Shown: piece by piece, positions 1-8,351 of the stretch | How the letters are laid out: every line of letters begins with the position of its first letter | Position numbering within the stretch: position 1 is the stretch's first letter | Origin: Lachnospiraceae bacterium | Lineage (GTDB): Bacteria; Bacillota; Clostridia; Lachnospirales; Lachnospiraceae | NCBI GenBank assembly: GCA_014239155.1 | Contig: JAAZZQ010000037.1 | Span: 112,799-176,798, forward strand | Reading direction: 5' to 3' | DNA: 64,000 bases | Made by a program: the position numbers and the translations under genes | The notes under the pieces: generated by a model | Databases searched by the model: none | Told to the model about the DNA's origin: nothing | The model's input: only the letters and a program-made list of their open reading frames with translations

Positions 1-123
1 ATTTACTCTGATAATGCTGCTATTACACGAAACGGGAAGAACTGGTATGTAGATGTAGATGATTGTACCTTAACAGTAAATACATATAGTTATACGATTA
101 TTACGGCACATAAGAAAAAATAA
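1..123 (+). CDS. C-terminal end of a DUF3781 family protein (partial)
   Basis: An open frame runs in from the left edge and ends at TAA 121-123, leaving about 40 residues. The tail contains GKNWYVDVDDC and VNTYSYTIITAHK, which I recognise as the conserved C-terminus of the small DUF3781 family of Firmicutes. The family has no established function. The start lies outside the window, so length and regulation cannot be judged. The family match is from memory of its conserved ending. Confidence 0.6.
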   Translation: MYSDNAAITRNGKNWYVDVDDCTLTVNTYSYTIITAHKKK

Positions 124-345
124 AAGATGCCATAATCGTTTTCGTTAGAATAGGGAAAATCTAATTTTTCATACAATTAATTTTAAATGGTTTTTGGCTT
201 TAAAAGTATAATGTTCAAATTATAAAAAAAAGAAAATGTATCAATTTGCTTGTTGGAAAGATCTAATTTTTTCTGTTATTGTATCGCCTTTTGTATTGTA
301 CTTCCTATGGTTTCCATCTGTGCCACAGAATTTAATAAATTGTAA

Positions 346-380
346 ATATAGCAGGCAATCATATGGACTACCTGCTATAT
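346..380. terminator. 10-bp stem-loop downstream of the blaR1-like gene
   Basis: ATATAGCAGG (346-355) pairs perfectly with CCTGCTATAT (371-380) across a 15-base loop. It lies about 90 bases past the stop of the leftward M56 gene and 220 bases past the end of the DUF3781 gene. It has only a weak T tract on either strand. I see no other feature in 124-471. Confidence 0.45.
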
Positions 381-471
381 AAAATAATCTGTGTAAGTTA
401 TTCTTCACTCAAACTCTTCAATGCTAAACTTTATCTAGCCATTTGAATGAAAAAAATCGTTCTATATTAAA

Positions 472-1809
472 TTAATGAGGACACTTATCAAATGTCTGCG
501 TTGAAATATGATCGCCAAAAACCAAATCGCCACATTTACTGCATCTTTTTCCAGAATAATATTCTACCCTACAATGACCATCAGAATATGTATAATGCAA
601 AGCATGTGTTCCACTTACATAATTATGGGTGCACGTACTATAAGGCTGAATTTCACTTTCATCACCATAATAAACATTACCATATTCATCCACAAAGATT
701 TCATTTTTCTCTGCAGTAATATATGTTTCTAATTTATAAAGATCACAGTCTTCTTGTCCATGTACTTGTACAGTTGTTATGTCCTCCATAAAATATGTTT
801 GTACTTTATTTGCATCATAATTCGCGTTAAAGCATTCCACATCTACTGGTTGATATGCAGCAGCCGTTAGGGAAGAAGCAAAAACTCCTGTCACAATAAG
901 AAATGTTCCTGCCACTTTGCTTAGCAGTCCAAATGTTCTCTTGGTCCTTTTCATATTTTTTATTCTCTCTTTCAGTTCTTTTTCACCTGTATTCTTCCCT
1001 AAACCCATAAATGGTACTTTGTTAATGTATTTTCCTACAGCAAAATCAACAACCATATTTGCATAGGCCTTCATTTGCTGTGTGTTCTTTTCCAATAAAA
1101 CTTTTTCATCACAGTACATTTCAGCAACGATGTTCCACCGTTTCCATAGATAATAGACCAATGGATTATAAAAATTTAAGATAACGACCATCAATAGAAG
1201 CAGTTTAACAAGATTGTCTTTGGCTCTAACATGTGTCAGTTCATGGTTTAATACATCTTTTAGTCTATCCTCTTCAAACTCAACATCTGGCAAAACAATT
1301 TTCCCAGATAGAAATCCTATTGCAATTGGTACATCCAATTCACTACAACGATATACTTTCACTCTTATATCGCGCTCAAACAAGTATAACAATTCTGTCT
1401 CATCTTTGCTTAAAATAGAACAATCCCATATTATCCTTTGTGTTTTCCGATAATTCTTGACCATATAAAGCATTAGGCAGACACTTATTAAGCCAAAAGC
1501 AATGACGATAGCATATATCAGTTCATTACAAGTATAAATTCCATTTCTGTAAATGTGAATTGAGTACCCACTATTATCGATCTGCCCGCCTTTACTTTGC
1601 AGAAATTTTTCTGCTCTAAGCAATTTTCTCACCCATGCGCCATAATCCATACAGAGATACGGAAATGGAATGAGAAATAAAGCGATTGTTATGGTGAGAT
1701 AAACTTTGTGCCATACTGTTGGCAGATGTCGTTTTGTGTAGATGTAAAACAACATGTAAATTATAATCGCAGCACTTCCCGCGAGCCCCATTGTATGAAA
1801 CAGACTCAT
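472..1809 (-). CDS. BlaR1/MecR1-like M56 membrane metalloprotease
   Basis: An integral membrane zinc protease of the BlaR1/MecR1 type, which on sensing a signal cleaves its BlaI-type repressor. The zinc motif HELTH is at about residues 189-193, with the downstream Glu in AEMYCDE. Hydrophobic segments lie at about 10-55, 95-118, 200-222 and 295-320. The start is ATG 1809, because AAAGGAGGG lies just upstream of it; an in-frame ATG at 1830 would place that ribosome binding site inside the gene. The exported C-terminus is only about 100 residues and is not a penicillin-binding domain. It is Cys/His-rich (CSTCTH, CSKCG, final CPH), suggesting a small zinc ribbon. It sits 247 bases downstream of its blaI partner on the same strand. 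Role as sensor is inferred; the ligand is unknown. Confidence 0.85.
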   Translation of the reverse strand: MSLFHTMGLAGSAAIIIYMLFYIYTKRHLPTVWHKVYLTITIALFLIPFPYLCMDYGAWVRKLLRAEKFLQSKGGQIDNSGYSIHIYRNGIYTCNELIYAIVIAFGLISVCLMLYMVKNYRKTQRIIWDCSILSKDETELLYLFERDIRVKVYRCSELDVPIAIGFLSGKIVLPDVEFEEDRLKDVLNHELTHVRAKDNLVKLLLLMVVILNFYNPLVYYLWKRWNIVAEMYCDEKVLLEKNTQQMKAYANMVVDFAVGKYINKVPFMGLGKNTGEKELKERIKNMKRTKRTFGLLSKVAGTFLIVTGVFASSLTAAAYQPVDVECFNANYDANKVQTYFMEDITTVQVHGQEDCDLYKLETYITAEKNEIFVDEYGNVYYGDESEIQPYSTCTHNYVSGTHALHYTYSDGHCRVEYYSGKRCSKCGDLVFGDHISTQTFDKCPH

Positions 1810-1974
1810 CTCTGTCCCTCCTTTGTTCATTATAGGCTCTCGGAATCTTCTTTACACCTTCCTATGCGATTCCATTTTTATCCTGTACACGGACACTGAA
1901 TCAACATCAATATGCACACTTCTAAAAATCCTCCCGCAGAATCAGGTACAACGCGACTCCAAAAACCTATTCCT

Positions 1975-2016
1975 ATGCACGCTTGAAACATGTTTTAGAA
2001 CGAATCAAGCGTGCAT
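1975..2016 (-). other. 12-bp stem-loop between blaI-like and blaR1-like genes
   Basis: ATGCACGCTTGA (1975-1986) is the exact reverse complement of TCAAGCGTGCAT (2005-2016), with an 18-base loop. It lies in the 247-base gap separating repressor and sensor genes. The string TCTCGGAATCT also occurs twice in this gap (near 1836 and 2028). There is no T tract, so it is more likely an mRNA-processing or attenuation hairpin, or a repeat scar, than a plain terminator. Confidence 0.5.
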
Positions 2017-2056
2017 TTATGAGCGTTCTCGGAATCTCTTATCTGTATTGCAATCT

Positions 2057-2446
2057 TTACTCTGTCGTCTCCTCTATCATTGCCCTAAGATTGTTTGCAA
2101 CGGTATCACTGATATTTCTTCCTCCAGTAAGCGCTGACAAAAATCGAATTACAGAGCCATCGTACAATTCGTCAAGCAGGTACCTTGTCCGTACCTTTTC
2201 ATACTCCGGAATTGTAAGTGCAGCATAATACACTTTTTTCCGTCCGCGCATCTCTGTTCGGATTAGCCCTTTATCAATTAACCGTCTCAAAAAAGTATTG
2301 ACCGTCTGCTTTGCCCATACCTTCTCTGTATTGTTGCTCAAATACGCCATAAATTCAGAGAACATTTTACCTGTTCCCTCTTCCCATAAATAATCCATAA
2401 TTAACGCCTCTGAGCGTGACATTCCAGTATCTGTTATCTTTGACAT
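2057..2446 (-). CDS. BlaI/MecI/CopY family transcriptional repressor
   Basis: A 129-residue winged-helix repressor of the penicillinase repressor family. These bind DNA as dimers through the N-terminal winged helix (about residues 8-80, including the KQTVNTFLRRLIDKGLI recognition region). They are inactivated when a BlaR1-type protease cuts them between the DNA-binding and dimerisation parts. The ribosome binding site AGGAGAGGAG precedes ATG 2446. The blaR1-like protease lies downstream on the same strand, the usual two-gene arrangement. No beta-lactamase gene is in the window, so the target may be the pair itself or genes elsewhere. Confidence 0.88.
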   Translation of the reverse strand: MSKITDTGMSRSEALIMDYLWEEGTGKMFSEFMAYLSNNTEKVWAKQTVNTFLRRLIDKGLIRTEMRGRKKVYYAALTIPEYEKVRTRYLLDELYDGSVIRFLSALTGGRNISDTVANNLRAMIEETTE

Positions 2447-2497
2447 ATTTCCTACTCCTCTCCTATTTACACATTATTTTTGCTTCCTATCTTTTAT

Positions 2498-2527
2498 ATA
2501 TTACTATTATTTCGTCATACTTGTAAA
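2498..2527 (-). promoter_or_regulatory. Candidate promoter of the blaI-blaR1 pair
   Basis: On the minus strand TTTACA (2522-2527) and TAATAT (2498-2503) are separated by 18 bases, about 50 bases upstream of the blaI-like start. A convincing BlaI-type TACA/TGTA dyad is not visible, so autoregulation is only inferred from the family. Confidence 0.4.
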
Positions 2528-2543
2528 GCTTTTTTGACAAAAT

Positions 2544-2960
2544 TTAATACTTTTTAACAAAAGATTCTCTCACCTGATCCAACTCCTCAGAAGTCATACC
2601 ACATGGTTTCATAACCAGAGTCTGTCCATCATTGTTGTAGCGTGGAATTAGATGTACATGAAAATGAAATACAGTTTGCCCCGCGACTTCATTGTTGTTC
2701 TGAATCACATTAAATCCATCACAGCCAAATTGCTCTGTCATTTTCACTGCCATATCCCGAGCAAGTACAAGAGCCTTGGAAGCCGTTCTGTCATCAATCT
2801 CATACAGGTTTTTAAAATGCTCCTTTGGAAGAATCAGCGCATGTCCCTTTGTGACAGGGCTTAAATCCAGTATCACGCGGAAATCCTCATCTTCATACAA
2901 TGTCCTTGACGGTATTGTACCATTTGCTATCTTACAAAATATACAGTTCTCATCCTTCAT
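2544..2960 (-). CDS. HIT family nucleotide hydrolase
   Basis: A 138-residue histidine triad protein. The family hydrolyses nucleoside phosphoramidates, adenylated compounds or dinucleoside polyphosphates in the cytoplasm. The triad HFHVHLI is at residues 99-105 and a CxxC zinc pair is at Cys6 and Cys9; the length is normal for bacterial HIT proteins. Start ATG 2960 is preceded by a GGGGG ribosome binding site and begins the conserved ENCIFCKIANG. A longer in-frame extension to 3026 overlaps the upstream gene and is rejected. The gene lies 16 bases after the flavodoxin-SCP2 gene and is probably cotranscribed with it. The exact substrate is unknown. Confidence 0.92.
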   Translation of the reverse strand: MKDENCIFCKIANGTIPSRTLYEDEDFRVILDLSPVTKGHALILPKEHFKNLYEIDDRTASKALVLARDMAVKMTEQFGCDGFNVIQNNNEVAGQTVFHFHVHLIPRYNNDGQTLVMKPCGMTSEELDQVRESFVKKY

Positions 2961-2976
2961 ATAATTACCCCCATTC

Positions 2977-3966
2977 TTATTGAAACACAAACAATAAATC
3001 CAGAGTGCGCAACACCTTAAAGTCACCTTTCATCTTCATATCGCCCGACATAAACGCTTTTTGGAAGGTCATATGCCCTTGTACAATCTCACTGATAATA
3101 TTAGAGGACACTTGCATTTCCACATCAAAATGATCTGTCTCCCCATAGAAACATTCCAGCTCTGTATGATTTACCTGAACAATCAACGGCAACTGCACTT
3201 CTGGTATATTAAACCGATACACTGCGCGGAAGCCCGCCTGCGGATAAAAATGTGTCTTAAATTCCTGCAAGAACAGATTACTATCCGGCTCCTTTACACT
3301 CATCAAATTCTTAAACATGCTGGCAAGCTCTTGTATATCCTCTTTCTGTTTCTGCACATACAAATCGTCACTGGCAAGTTCCGACAACTGTTCTGCCTCC
3401 TGCGGAGTCAAATTTAGGCTTTGTGTAAATGTAATCTTCTGTTTCACTGCCTGGTTGCTGTTTGGGAAAATTGGCATTTTCTGATTGATGGAGCGATACA
3501 TATCTTCTGTGCGCTTGTCAATCACTCTCGCGTAACCTGAATTTTGCTCTAGCTCTGACACATCTGCAACATACCCGCAAATTCCTGTAATGGGTCGACC
3601 ACCAAGAATTTCCCACGCCTCTGTAAGACTTTTTACCGCATCATGTTCCCCGTAAGTCGTTGCCATCACAACCGGGCACATATAAATTCCTGCAATTTTC
3701 TCCTTGTCACCATACAGCCAGCAGGCATCAAGAAACTGCTGCATATAACCGCCCACACCATACCATTCCACTGTTGTTGCCAGAATAATACCATCCGCGT
3801 CCTTTAAAGTCTGCGGGAGCGTAACAATATTATTTTTTAACTCATACAGGTCATAGCGCTCTACACTGACATTCAACTCACGCAATACCTCCTGTATTTT
3901 ATTTAAAACGTATAATGTCGGGTCTCCAATCAGTCCCCTGCCTCCGTAATAAATATTAATTTTCAC
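2977..3966 (-). CDS. Flavodoxin-like NAD(P)H-dependent reductase fused to an SCP2 domain
   Basis: A 329-residue protein. The first ~180 residues look like an NADPH-dependent FMN reductase/flavodoxin fold: an N-terminal beta strand INIYYGG, and ADGIILATTVEWYGVGGYMQQFLDAC resembling a flavin-binding segment. The last ~110 residues resemble a sterol carrier protein 2 (SCP2) fold with the typical ending (GHMTFQKAFMSGDMKMKGD). The start is GTG 3966 with AGGAGG eight bases upstream. This two-domain layout recurs in clostridia, but I know of no assigned substrate. It heads a two-gene unit with the HIT protein. Confidence 0.75.
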   Translation of the reverse strand: MKINIYYGGRGLIGDPTLYVLNKIQEVLRELNVSVERYDLYELKNNIVTLPQTLKDADGIILATTVEWYGVGGYMQQFLDACWLYGDKEKIAGIYMCPVVMATTYGEHDAVKSLTEAWEILGGRPITGICGYVADVSELEQNSGYARVIDKRTEDMYRSINQKMPIFPNSNQAVKQKITFTQSLNLTPQEAEQLSELASDDLYVQKQKEDIQELASMFKNLMSVKEPDSNLFLQEFKTHFYPQAGFRAVYRFNIPEVQLPLIVQVNHTELECFYGETDHFDVEMQVSSNIISEIVQGHMTFQKAFMSGDMKMKGDFKVLRTLDLLFVFQ

Positions 3967-4066
3967 CCTTTAAACCTCCTCTTTCATTCTAGGGCGTGTT
4001 ATCAAGCCTTATGCGAATCAAACAGAGAAAAATACATTTTATTGCAGGCGTCCAAATCCGTAATCT

Positions 4067-4117
4067 GTCAGCAAAGCTGACCCGCATGCCGCAGCAAGAA
4101 TGCCGATGGCATTCTTG
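4067..4117. repeat. Two tandem small hairpins downstream of the rhomboid gene
   Basis: GTCAGC-AAA-GCTGAC (4067-4081) and CAAGAATGCC-GAT-GGCATTCTTG (4095-4117) are perfect hairpins 13 bases apart. The second ends four bases before the rhomboid stop codon. Neither has a T tract on the minus strand, so they look like a palindromic intergenic repeat, possibly also protecting the mRNA end. The surrounding 3990-4095 block is otherwise non-coding. Confidence 0.5.
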
Positions 4118-4120
4118 AAA

Positions 4121-4813
4121 TTATTTTAGTCCCATATTTTTATTCTGAAATGTTTCTATAACGTACATCACTGCCATAATCAGCAGGCCGCAGATTAACC
4201 CACCTACATGTGCCGCATTGTCAACAAGCGCTGCCCTTGCACCAGAATAAATCATATAGACAATTGCAAAAATCATTCTACCCACAGAAATATTTTCATA
4301 TGCGCTTGGTATCTCTCTGCCATTTTGGTCCAAAATATCTGTTTGATTGTTTATCCCAAATGTATTAGAATATGCCCTTCGTCTTCTGTCGCGCGCGACA
4401 ACAAGGATAAACAGTGCCCCGATTAGACCAAAGATTGCTCCACTGGCACCCACTGCATCATAAATATGCCCAGTCAAAATTGCATAAGCAATTGAAAATG
4501 CTCCTGCACCAAAACCAGACAACACATACAAAAGCACAAACCGAACATGCCCAATTGCCTGCTCTACCATCTGTCCCAATCCAACTAGAAAAATCATATT
4601 GCTGACAATATGTTCCGCGTCTGTATGCAGAAACATGGAAGTTACAAACCGATAATATTGTTTTGCTTCAAGAACCCTTTCGGCATTCATACTACCAACA
4701 TTATACACAAGTTCGCCGATTTGTGTACACAAAATATATCCCACAATATTAAGTCCCAAAAACACAATTGTCACACAATAATCTCGCCAGTCCACCGTCT
4801 TTTCCTGCCCCAT
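4121..4813 (-). CDS. Rhomboid family intramembrane serine protease
   Basis: A 230-residue polytopic membrane protein that should cleave transmembrane substrates within the bilayer. The catalytic Ser124 is in GASGAIFG and the catalytic His202 is in AHVGGLICG. The HxxxNM-like motif in HTDAEHIVSNMIF (about 63-75) is also present. About six hydrophobic segments match the minimal rhomboid core. An unusual feature is a ~40-residue hydrophilic loop (about 140-175, beginning RDRRRR) between the fourth and fifth segments. Start ATG 4813 has AAGGAAAGG upstream; an upstream in-frame GTG at 4822 is less likely. Substrates are unknown. Confidence 0.9.
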   Translation of the reverse strand: MGQEKTVDWRDYCVTIVFLGLNIVGYILCTQIGELVYNVGSMNAERVLEAKQYYRFVTSMFLHTDAEHIVSNMIFLVGLGQMVEQAIGHVRFVLLYVLSGFGAGAFSIAYAILTGHIYDAVGASGAIFGLIGALFILVVARDRRRRAYSNTFGINNQTDILDQNGREIPSAYENISVGRMIFAIVYMIYSGARAALVDNAAHVGGLICGLLIMAVMYVIETFQNKNMGLK

Positions 4814-5090
4814 CGTCCACACCTTTCCTTATTGTACTACTATCAGTCTAGCACCATACAAGGTCTTCGTCAACCAATAGCAATAAAGGAAAAATGCTCC
4901 TTTTCTTTTCTGTATTGGTATATATACCCTAAAGCCACTCCTTATTCTCACATTCTATCATATCCCCGCTGCTGCGTCTATCTTGTTCTTGACTTTTTAT
5001 ATTATATTGCCCTGATAATTAGCACAATGATTATGTATTTGACTCAACGCATTGTTAACAGTTTCATGATGCAGCTGGAAAATTTGTTAT

Positions 5091-5135
5091 TAAAAATCGA
5101 GCAGGCAACTTCCATATAAGCTCTGCCTGCTCGAT
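5091..5135 (-). terminator. Intrinsic terminator after the S8 peptidase remnant
   Basis: ATCGAGCAGGC (5096-5106) and GCCTGCTCGAT (5125-5135) form an 11-bp stem. On the minus strand it is followed by a run of five T (5091-5095). It lies just past the stop at 5141. I see no gene between 4814 and 5090. Confidence 0.85.
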
Positions 5136-5140
5136 AAAAT

Positions 5141-5488
5141 TTAATAATTCATCATCAAAAATCTATATGCTTTATATGCATTAATAATGCCACCTGATTT
5201 TACGCTTTTTTCCAGTCCCTTTACCGGAGTAACATTCCCATTATTTGTAATAATTTTTTTCAGCTCGCTTGGTTTTAGGTCTTTTTTTGTCTCCAACAAC
5301 AAACTGCATACTCCTGTAACAAATGGGGCTGCTGCCGATGTTCCATTTGATTTTATAAATCCATCTTTACCATATAAACCAACTATATTTTCTCCCGGCG
5401 CAGCAACATCAACACACTTTCCATAATTTGAAGTTGCATACATTTTACCTTCTCTGTCAATAGCTGCAACCACAATACTATTCTTCAA
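5141..5488 (-). pseudogene. 3' remnant of a subtilisin-like (S8) serine protease gene
   Basis: The frame encodes the last ~115 residues of an S8 peptidase. The catalytic Ser motif NGTSAAAPFVTG is present, as is the preceding SNYGKCVDVAAPGENI segment. The catalytic Asp and His regions, normally about 150 and 110 residues upstream, are absent. The only start available is an unconvincing TTG with no ribosome binding site, and it overlaps the end of the upstream HTH gene by 11 bases. This looks like a deletion that removed the first two thirds of the protease and joined its tail to the HTH gene. The terminator at 5091-5135 is intact. Confidence 0.8.
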
Positions 5489-5972
5489 TATTCATAAACT
5501 TTTTTGACAATTTTAGTGGCCCTTCTAGCGCCTCCTTGGCTGTTATATCCCCAAGACGTTTAATTGCTTTTTTCAGATGCTCTACAGCAAGTGAACAATC
5601 TGCGTCAATTTGATAAGCCAGGCTTGCACTCATGCGTTGTCGAAACATTTCATCAACATTGGTACGCGATGGATATTTTAGTAATAACCACTCCGCCAAC
5701 TGCCTCTTTTTACAATAAACAGCCTCTGCAATCAAATCACGTTGCTGAACCATATTGTAAAGCTCACTACTTAATATCATCTCAAATTTATCTGGTGATT
5801 GTCCAAGGCGCTGCAAAAAAATATCTAACATTAACACATCTGCTGTATAGCGATCTTCTTCTAATTCTTGAAGCACATGTTCTGAACATATCCCATAAGA
5901 CAACTTTTTTCTTGTGATATTTTTGGTCATCCTTATCTCTTTTATTAAATTTCCTACTGTTATATATCCCAT
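5478..5972 (-). CDS. XRE-type HTH regulator, probably truncated
   Basis: A 164-residue protein with a divergent N-terminal HTH (about residues 1-60: VGNLIKEIRMTKNITRKKLSYG). A helical segment resembling the tetratricopeptide-like part of Rgg/PlcR-type regulators follows. Start ATG 5972 is chosen for the GGGAG just upstream. Full-length relatives usually have a longer repeat-rich C-terminus. Here the frame stops at 5478, exactly where the peptidase remnant begins, so the C-terminus has probably been lost in the same deletion. It could once have controlled the adjacent exported protease. Confidence 0.6.
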   Translation of the reverse strand: MGYITVGNLIKEIRMTKNITRKKLSYGICSEHVLQELEEDRYTADVLMLDIFLQRLGQSPDKFEMILSSELYNMVQQRDLIAEAVYCKKRQLAEWLLLKYPSRTNVDEMFRQRMSASLAYQIDADCSLAVEHLKKAIKRLGDITAKEALEGPLKLSKKFMNIEE

Positions 5973-6308
5973 CTTTTCTCTCCCGTATATTGTACTACTC
6001 ACATTATTACAATTTTAATTTTATTATAATCACCTATTTTCTGTAAACTGATATAAATCCATTCTGACGCTATACTACTATTCATACACATGAATTTTTT
6101 AGCAAAACTTTAGGTGTTGTTAGCACAAACAGCAACCATTCCTCACACATGATTTTCATTTTTGCAAAGGCTCAAAAAGTAACCTATGTTAACAATACGC
6201 GCAAAATTGCAAGTTTCTACGGGTGGATTTTTTATCAGTCAGATGGTATACTCTTAGTATAACTCTACAGACAATTTTGATATTTAAAAATGCACAAGGA
6301 GGAGCAAG

Positions 6309-6755
6309 ATGAAATTAGGAAATAGTTTTTTTCATGCACGAAAAAAAAGCGGACTGACGCAAGAAGAAGTTGCCCAAAAGCTGGGTGTTAGTAGACAGAC
6401 TATCTCTAAATGGGAGACGGACGAGACACTCCCAGATATTCGCCAGTCCAAAAAAATGGCAGTCTTGTACAACATATCCTTAGATGAGCTTATTAAATTT
6501 GATGTAGATGTGAAGGAAATCGAACAGGTGATAGAACGGACCAATGAAGAGACAGAATCGAAAATTGACTGGACTGCCGTATGGGGGAAAAAATATCCTA
6601 TTCTACTTCAGTATCAAAATGAGGTGAATGTCCCTAATTATGAAATCCGACTGACCGAGATGCTAGACGAATTAAAAAAAGAATATGGATACAATGAGCT
6701 AGATGCTATGCTGGTATTAAAGGATATTCTAGCCAAAGTGTGGAAATGCCCATGA
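6309..6755 (+). CDS. XRE family transcriptional regulator
   Basis: A 148-residue cytoplasmic DNA-binding protein. A canonical Cro/C1 HTH occupies residues 1-65 (LTQEEVAQKLGVSRQTISKWE), followed by a helical region without recognisable domain. ATG 6309 follows AAGGAGG. It is the first gene of a rightward group and its last codons overlap the start of the MFS-like gene, so the two are translationally coupled. The 5973-6308 gap upstream separates it from the divergent HTH gene; I see no clear operator there. Confidence 0.88.
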   Translation: MKLGNSFFHARKKSGLTQEEVAQKLGVSRQTISKWETDETLPDIRQSKKMAVLYNISLDELIKFDVDVKEIEQVIERTNEETESKIDWTAVWGKKYPILLQYQNEVNVPNYEIRLTEMLDELKKEYGYNELDAMLVLKDILAKVWKCP

Positions 6756-7822
6756 CACTTGTGTATTCCCTGCTACATCTTCTAGTAGATGGCATCTGCG
6801 CATTCGCCATGTTTGGCAGATTTCTGCCTCATGGAAATCAGACAATAGACTTTCTTTTATATAATTTTTGTGCCTTTGCATTGCAAATGCCATTTGGTAT
6901 CGTACTAGACCTTATTGAAAAGCAAAAAAAATACTGCTACTCCGCAAAAGCCTCTCATTTTATAACAGTTAGTGGAGTTCTGTTCACACTCCTTGGCACG
7001 TTTACACACCCAATTGTGCTGGGAATTGGCAATGCATTATTCCATATCGGCGGAGGTGTTGGAACAATCCACGAAGATTATGCAAAGCATTGGCAAGGCA
7101 AAGGGCTTGGTATCTTTGTCGCTCCTGGGGCACTTGGTTTATATCTTGGAACGCTGGCTGCCAAAAATGAAATTGCACAATATTGGCTTTGGACTGCTAG
7201 TATTGTGATGTTATTATGCTGTGTAATCACACTGATAAAAACAAAAAATACCACCTCTATTTGGCAATTTGCTTGCAATCAGCCAACTGCTTATAACACG
7301 ACCTGTAATGTTCCCCAGAAAAACAACCTTCTCAGAAAAACTTCTGTACTTTGTCTGGCACTCTGCTGCCTGCTGGTTGTTATTATGCGTTCTTATATTG
7401 GCATGACAGTTATCTTTTCATGGAAAACTTCTATATTCAGCGGACTTATCGCTGTGTTGGCGGTTGTATTTGGTAAAATGGCTGGCGGTTTTTTAGCAGC
7501 ACGCTATGGAATTTTACAGACTTCTACGGTATCATTATTTTTTGCGGTAATAACATACTTTCACTCCGCCAGTATGCCATTTGGTATTGCAGCACTGTTT
7601 CTATTTAATATAACAATGCCAATTACTTTGTATTTAATGGTTCATCACTTTCCGCAAATGCCGGGATTTTCCTTTGGTTTTTTAACCTTTGGACTTTTTC
7701 TTGGATTCCTTCCTGCCTATTTTGAACTCCCTAATATAGCAGGCGGGCATCTCATAGGTTGTGTGGGAAGTGCACTCTCCCTGCTGCTTTTGTACATAGG
7801 TATACACTCTTTGTCTCAGTGA
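6752..7822 (+). CDS. MFS-like polytopic membrane transporter of unknown substrate
   Basis: About 356 residues with 10-12 hydrophobic segments. The segment GIGNALFHIGGG resembles a conserved motif of fosmidomycin-resistance-type and related MFS carriers. The usual long MFS loop motif is not obvious. Three starts are possible: GTG 6740, ATG 6746 and ATG 6752. I list 6752 because its ATGA overlaps the stop of the preceding regulator, a common coupling arrangement; no ribosome binding site decides this. The regulator upstream and the small membrane protein downstream suggest one functional unit. Confidence 0.65.
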   Translation: MTLVYSLLHLLVDGICAFAMFGRFLPHGNQTIDFLLYNFCAFALQMPFGIVLDLIEKQKKYCYSAKASHFITVSGVLFTLLGTFTHPIVLGIGNALFHIGGGVGTIHEDYAKHWQGKGLGIFVAPGALGLYLGTLAAKNEIAQYWLWTASIVMLLCCVITLIKTKNTTSIWQFACNQPTAYNTTCNVPQKNNLLRKTSVLCLALCCLLVVIMRSYIGMTVIFSWKTSIFSGLIAVLAVVFGKMAGGFLAARYGILQTSTVSLFFAVITYFHSASMPFGIAALFLFNITMPITLYLMVHHFPQMPGFSFGFLTFGLFLGFLPAYFELPNIAGGHLIGCVGSALSLLLLYIGIHSLSQ

Positions 7823-7823
7823 A

Positions 7824-7860
7824 GGCTACCTTAACCCACCATCTAAAGCCAGTGGGATCG
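7824..7860 (-). repeat. IS605-right-end-like hairpin repeat, copy 1
   Basis: Starts two bases after the MFS-like stop codon. The core CCCACCATCTAAAGCCAGTGGG is a hairpin of CCCAC and GTGGG. It matches copy 3 at 13414-13454 at nearly every position over about 37 bases. Related copies are at 13163, 21066 and 56995. On the minus strand each reads CCCA(C/T)TGGCTTTAGA followed by (T/C)GGTGGG-like sequence, resembling the end of IS200/IS605 tnpB elements. The rest of 7861-7946 shows nothing else. Confidence 0.6.
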
Positions 7861-7946
7861 CGGTCGCTCTATTTTCAACTTGATAGATTCTTGAAATCTT
7901 TTATGCCTAATATCTCGAGAGGATATCTAATAACTGGAGGTGTTTT

Positions 7947-8300
7947 TTGACATTTTGGCTTCTTAAAATGTTTGTCGTTGCCCTTATACTTACTTTTATC
8001 ATAGAACTGACAGTGGCATTTTTCCTTGGAATCCGTTGCCATAAAGTTTTTCTGTTGATATTGCTAGTCAATATCTTTACAAATCCGCCCGCTGTACTAC
8101 TATACTGGTTGGGCAGCCTTTATTTTCCAAAGATTACAGACCTTGGGCTGCAACTTGGCATAGAATTTGCTGTCATTATCATAGAAGCACTAATTTATCA
8201 CTGTTTTTCCACAAAAAAGAAGTGGAATCTCACACACCCAATACTGTTATCTATAGAATTAAATATATGTTCGTGGTCTATTGGATTGTTTCTTCTTTAG
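7947..8300 (+). CDS. Small integral membrane protein
   Basis: A 117-residue hydrophobic protein with four predicted membrane helices (about 5-28, 34-58, 68-88 and 98-116). The start is TTG 7947, six bases after GGAGG (7936-7940); there is no nearby ATG. I do not recognise a named family. It lies between the MFS-like gene and the exported protein and ends about 50 bases before the latter, so it is probably in the same transcript. Confidence 0.65.
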   Translation: MTFWLLKMFVVALILTFIIELTVAFFLGIRCHKVFLLILLVNIFTNPPAVLLYWLGSLYFPKITDLGLQLGIEFAVIIIEALIYHCFSTKKKWNLTHPILLSIELNICSWSIGLFLL

Positions 8301-8351
8301 TTTTTGAAGTCTTTTTAGAAATAGCGATTCGCTAACACTGGAGGTATCAAA

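Noticed and set aside
1823..2137. 104-codon plus-strand frame opposite the blaI/blaR1 gap
   Set aside because: It overlaps the end of blaI and the hairpin and lacks a ribosome binding site.
4610..5119. 169-codon plus-strand frame
   Set aside because: It runs antisense through the start of the rhomboid gene and into the terminator, has no start signal and unlikely composition.
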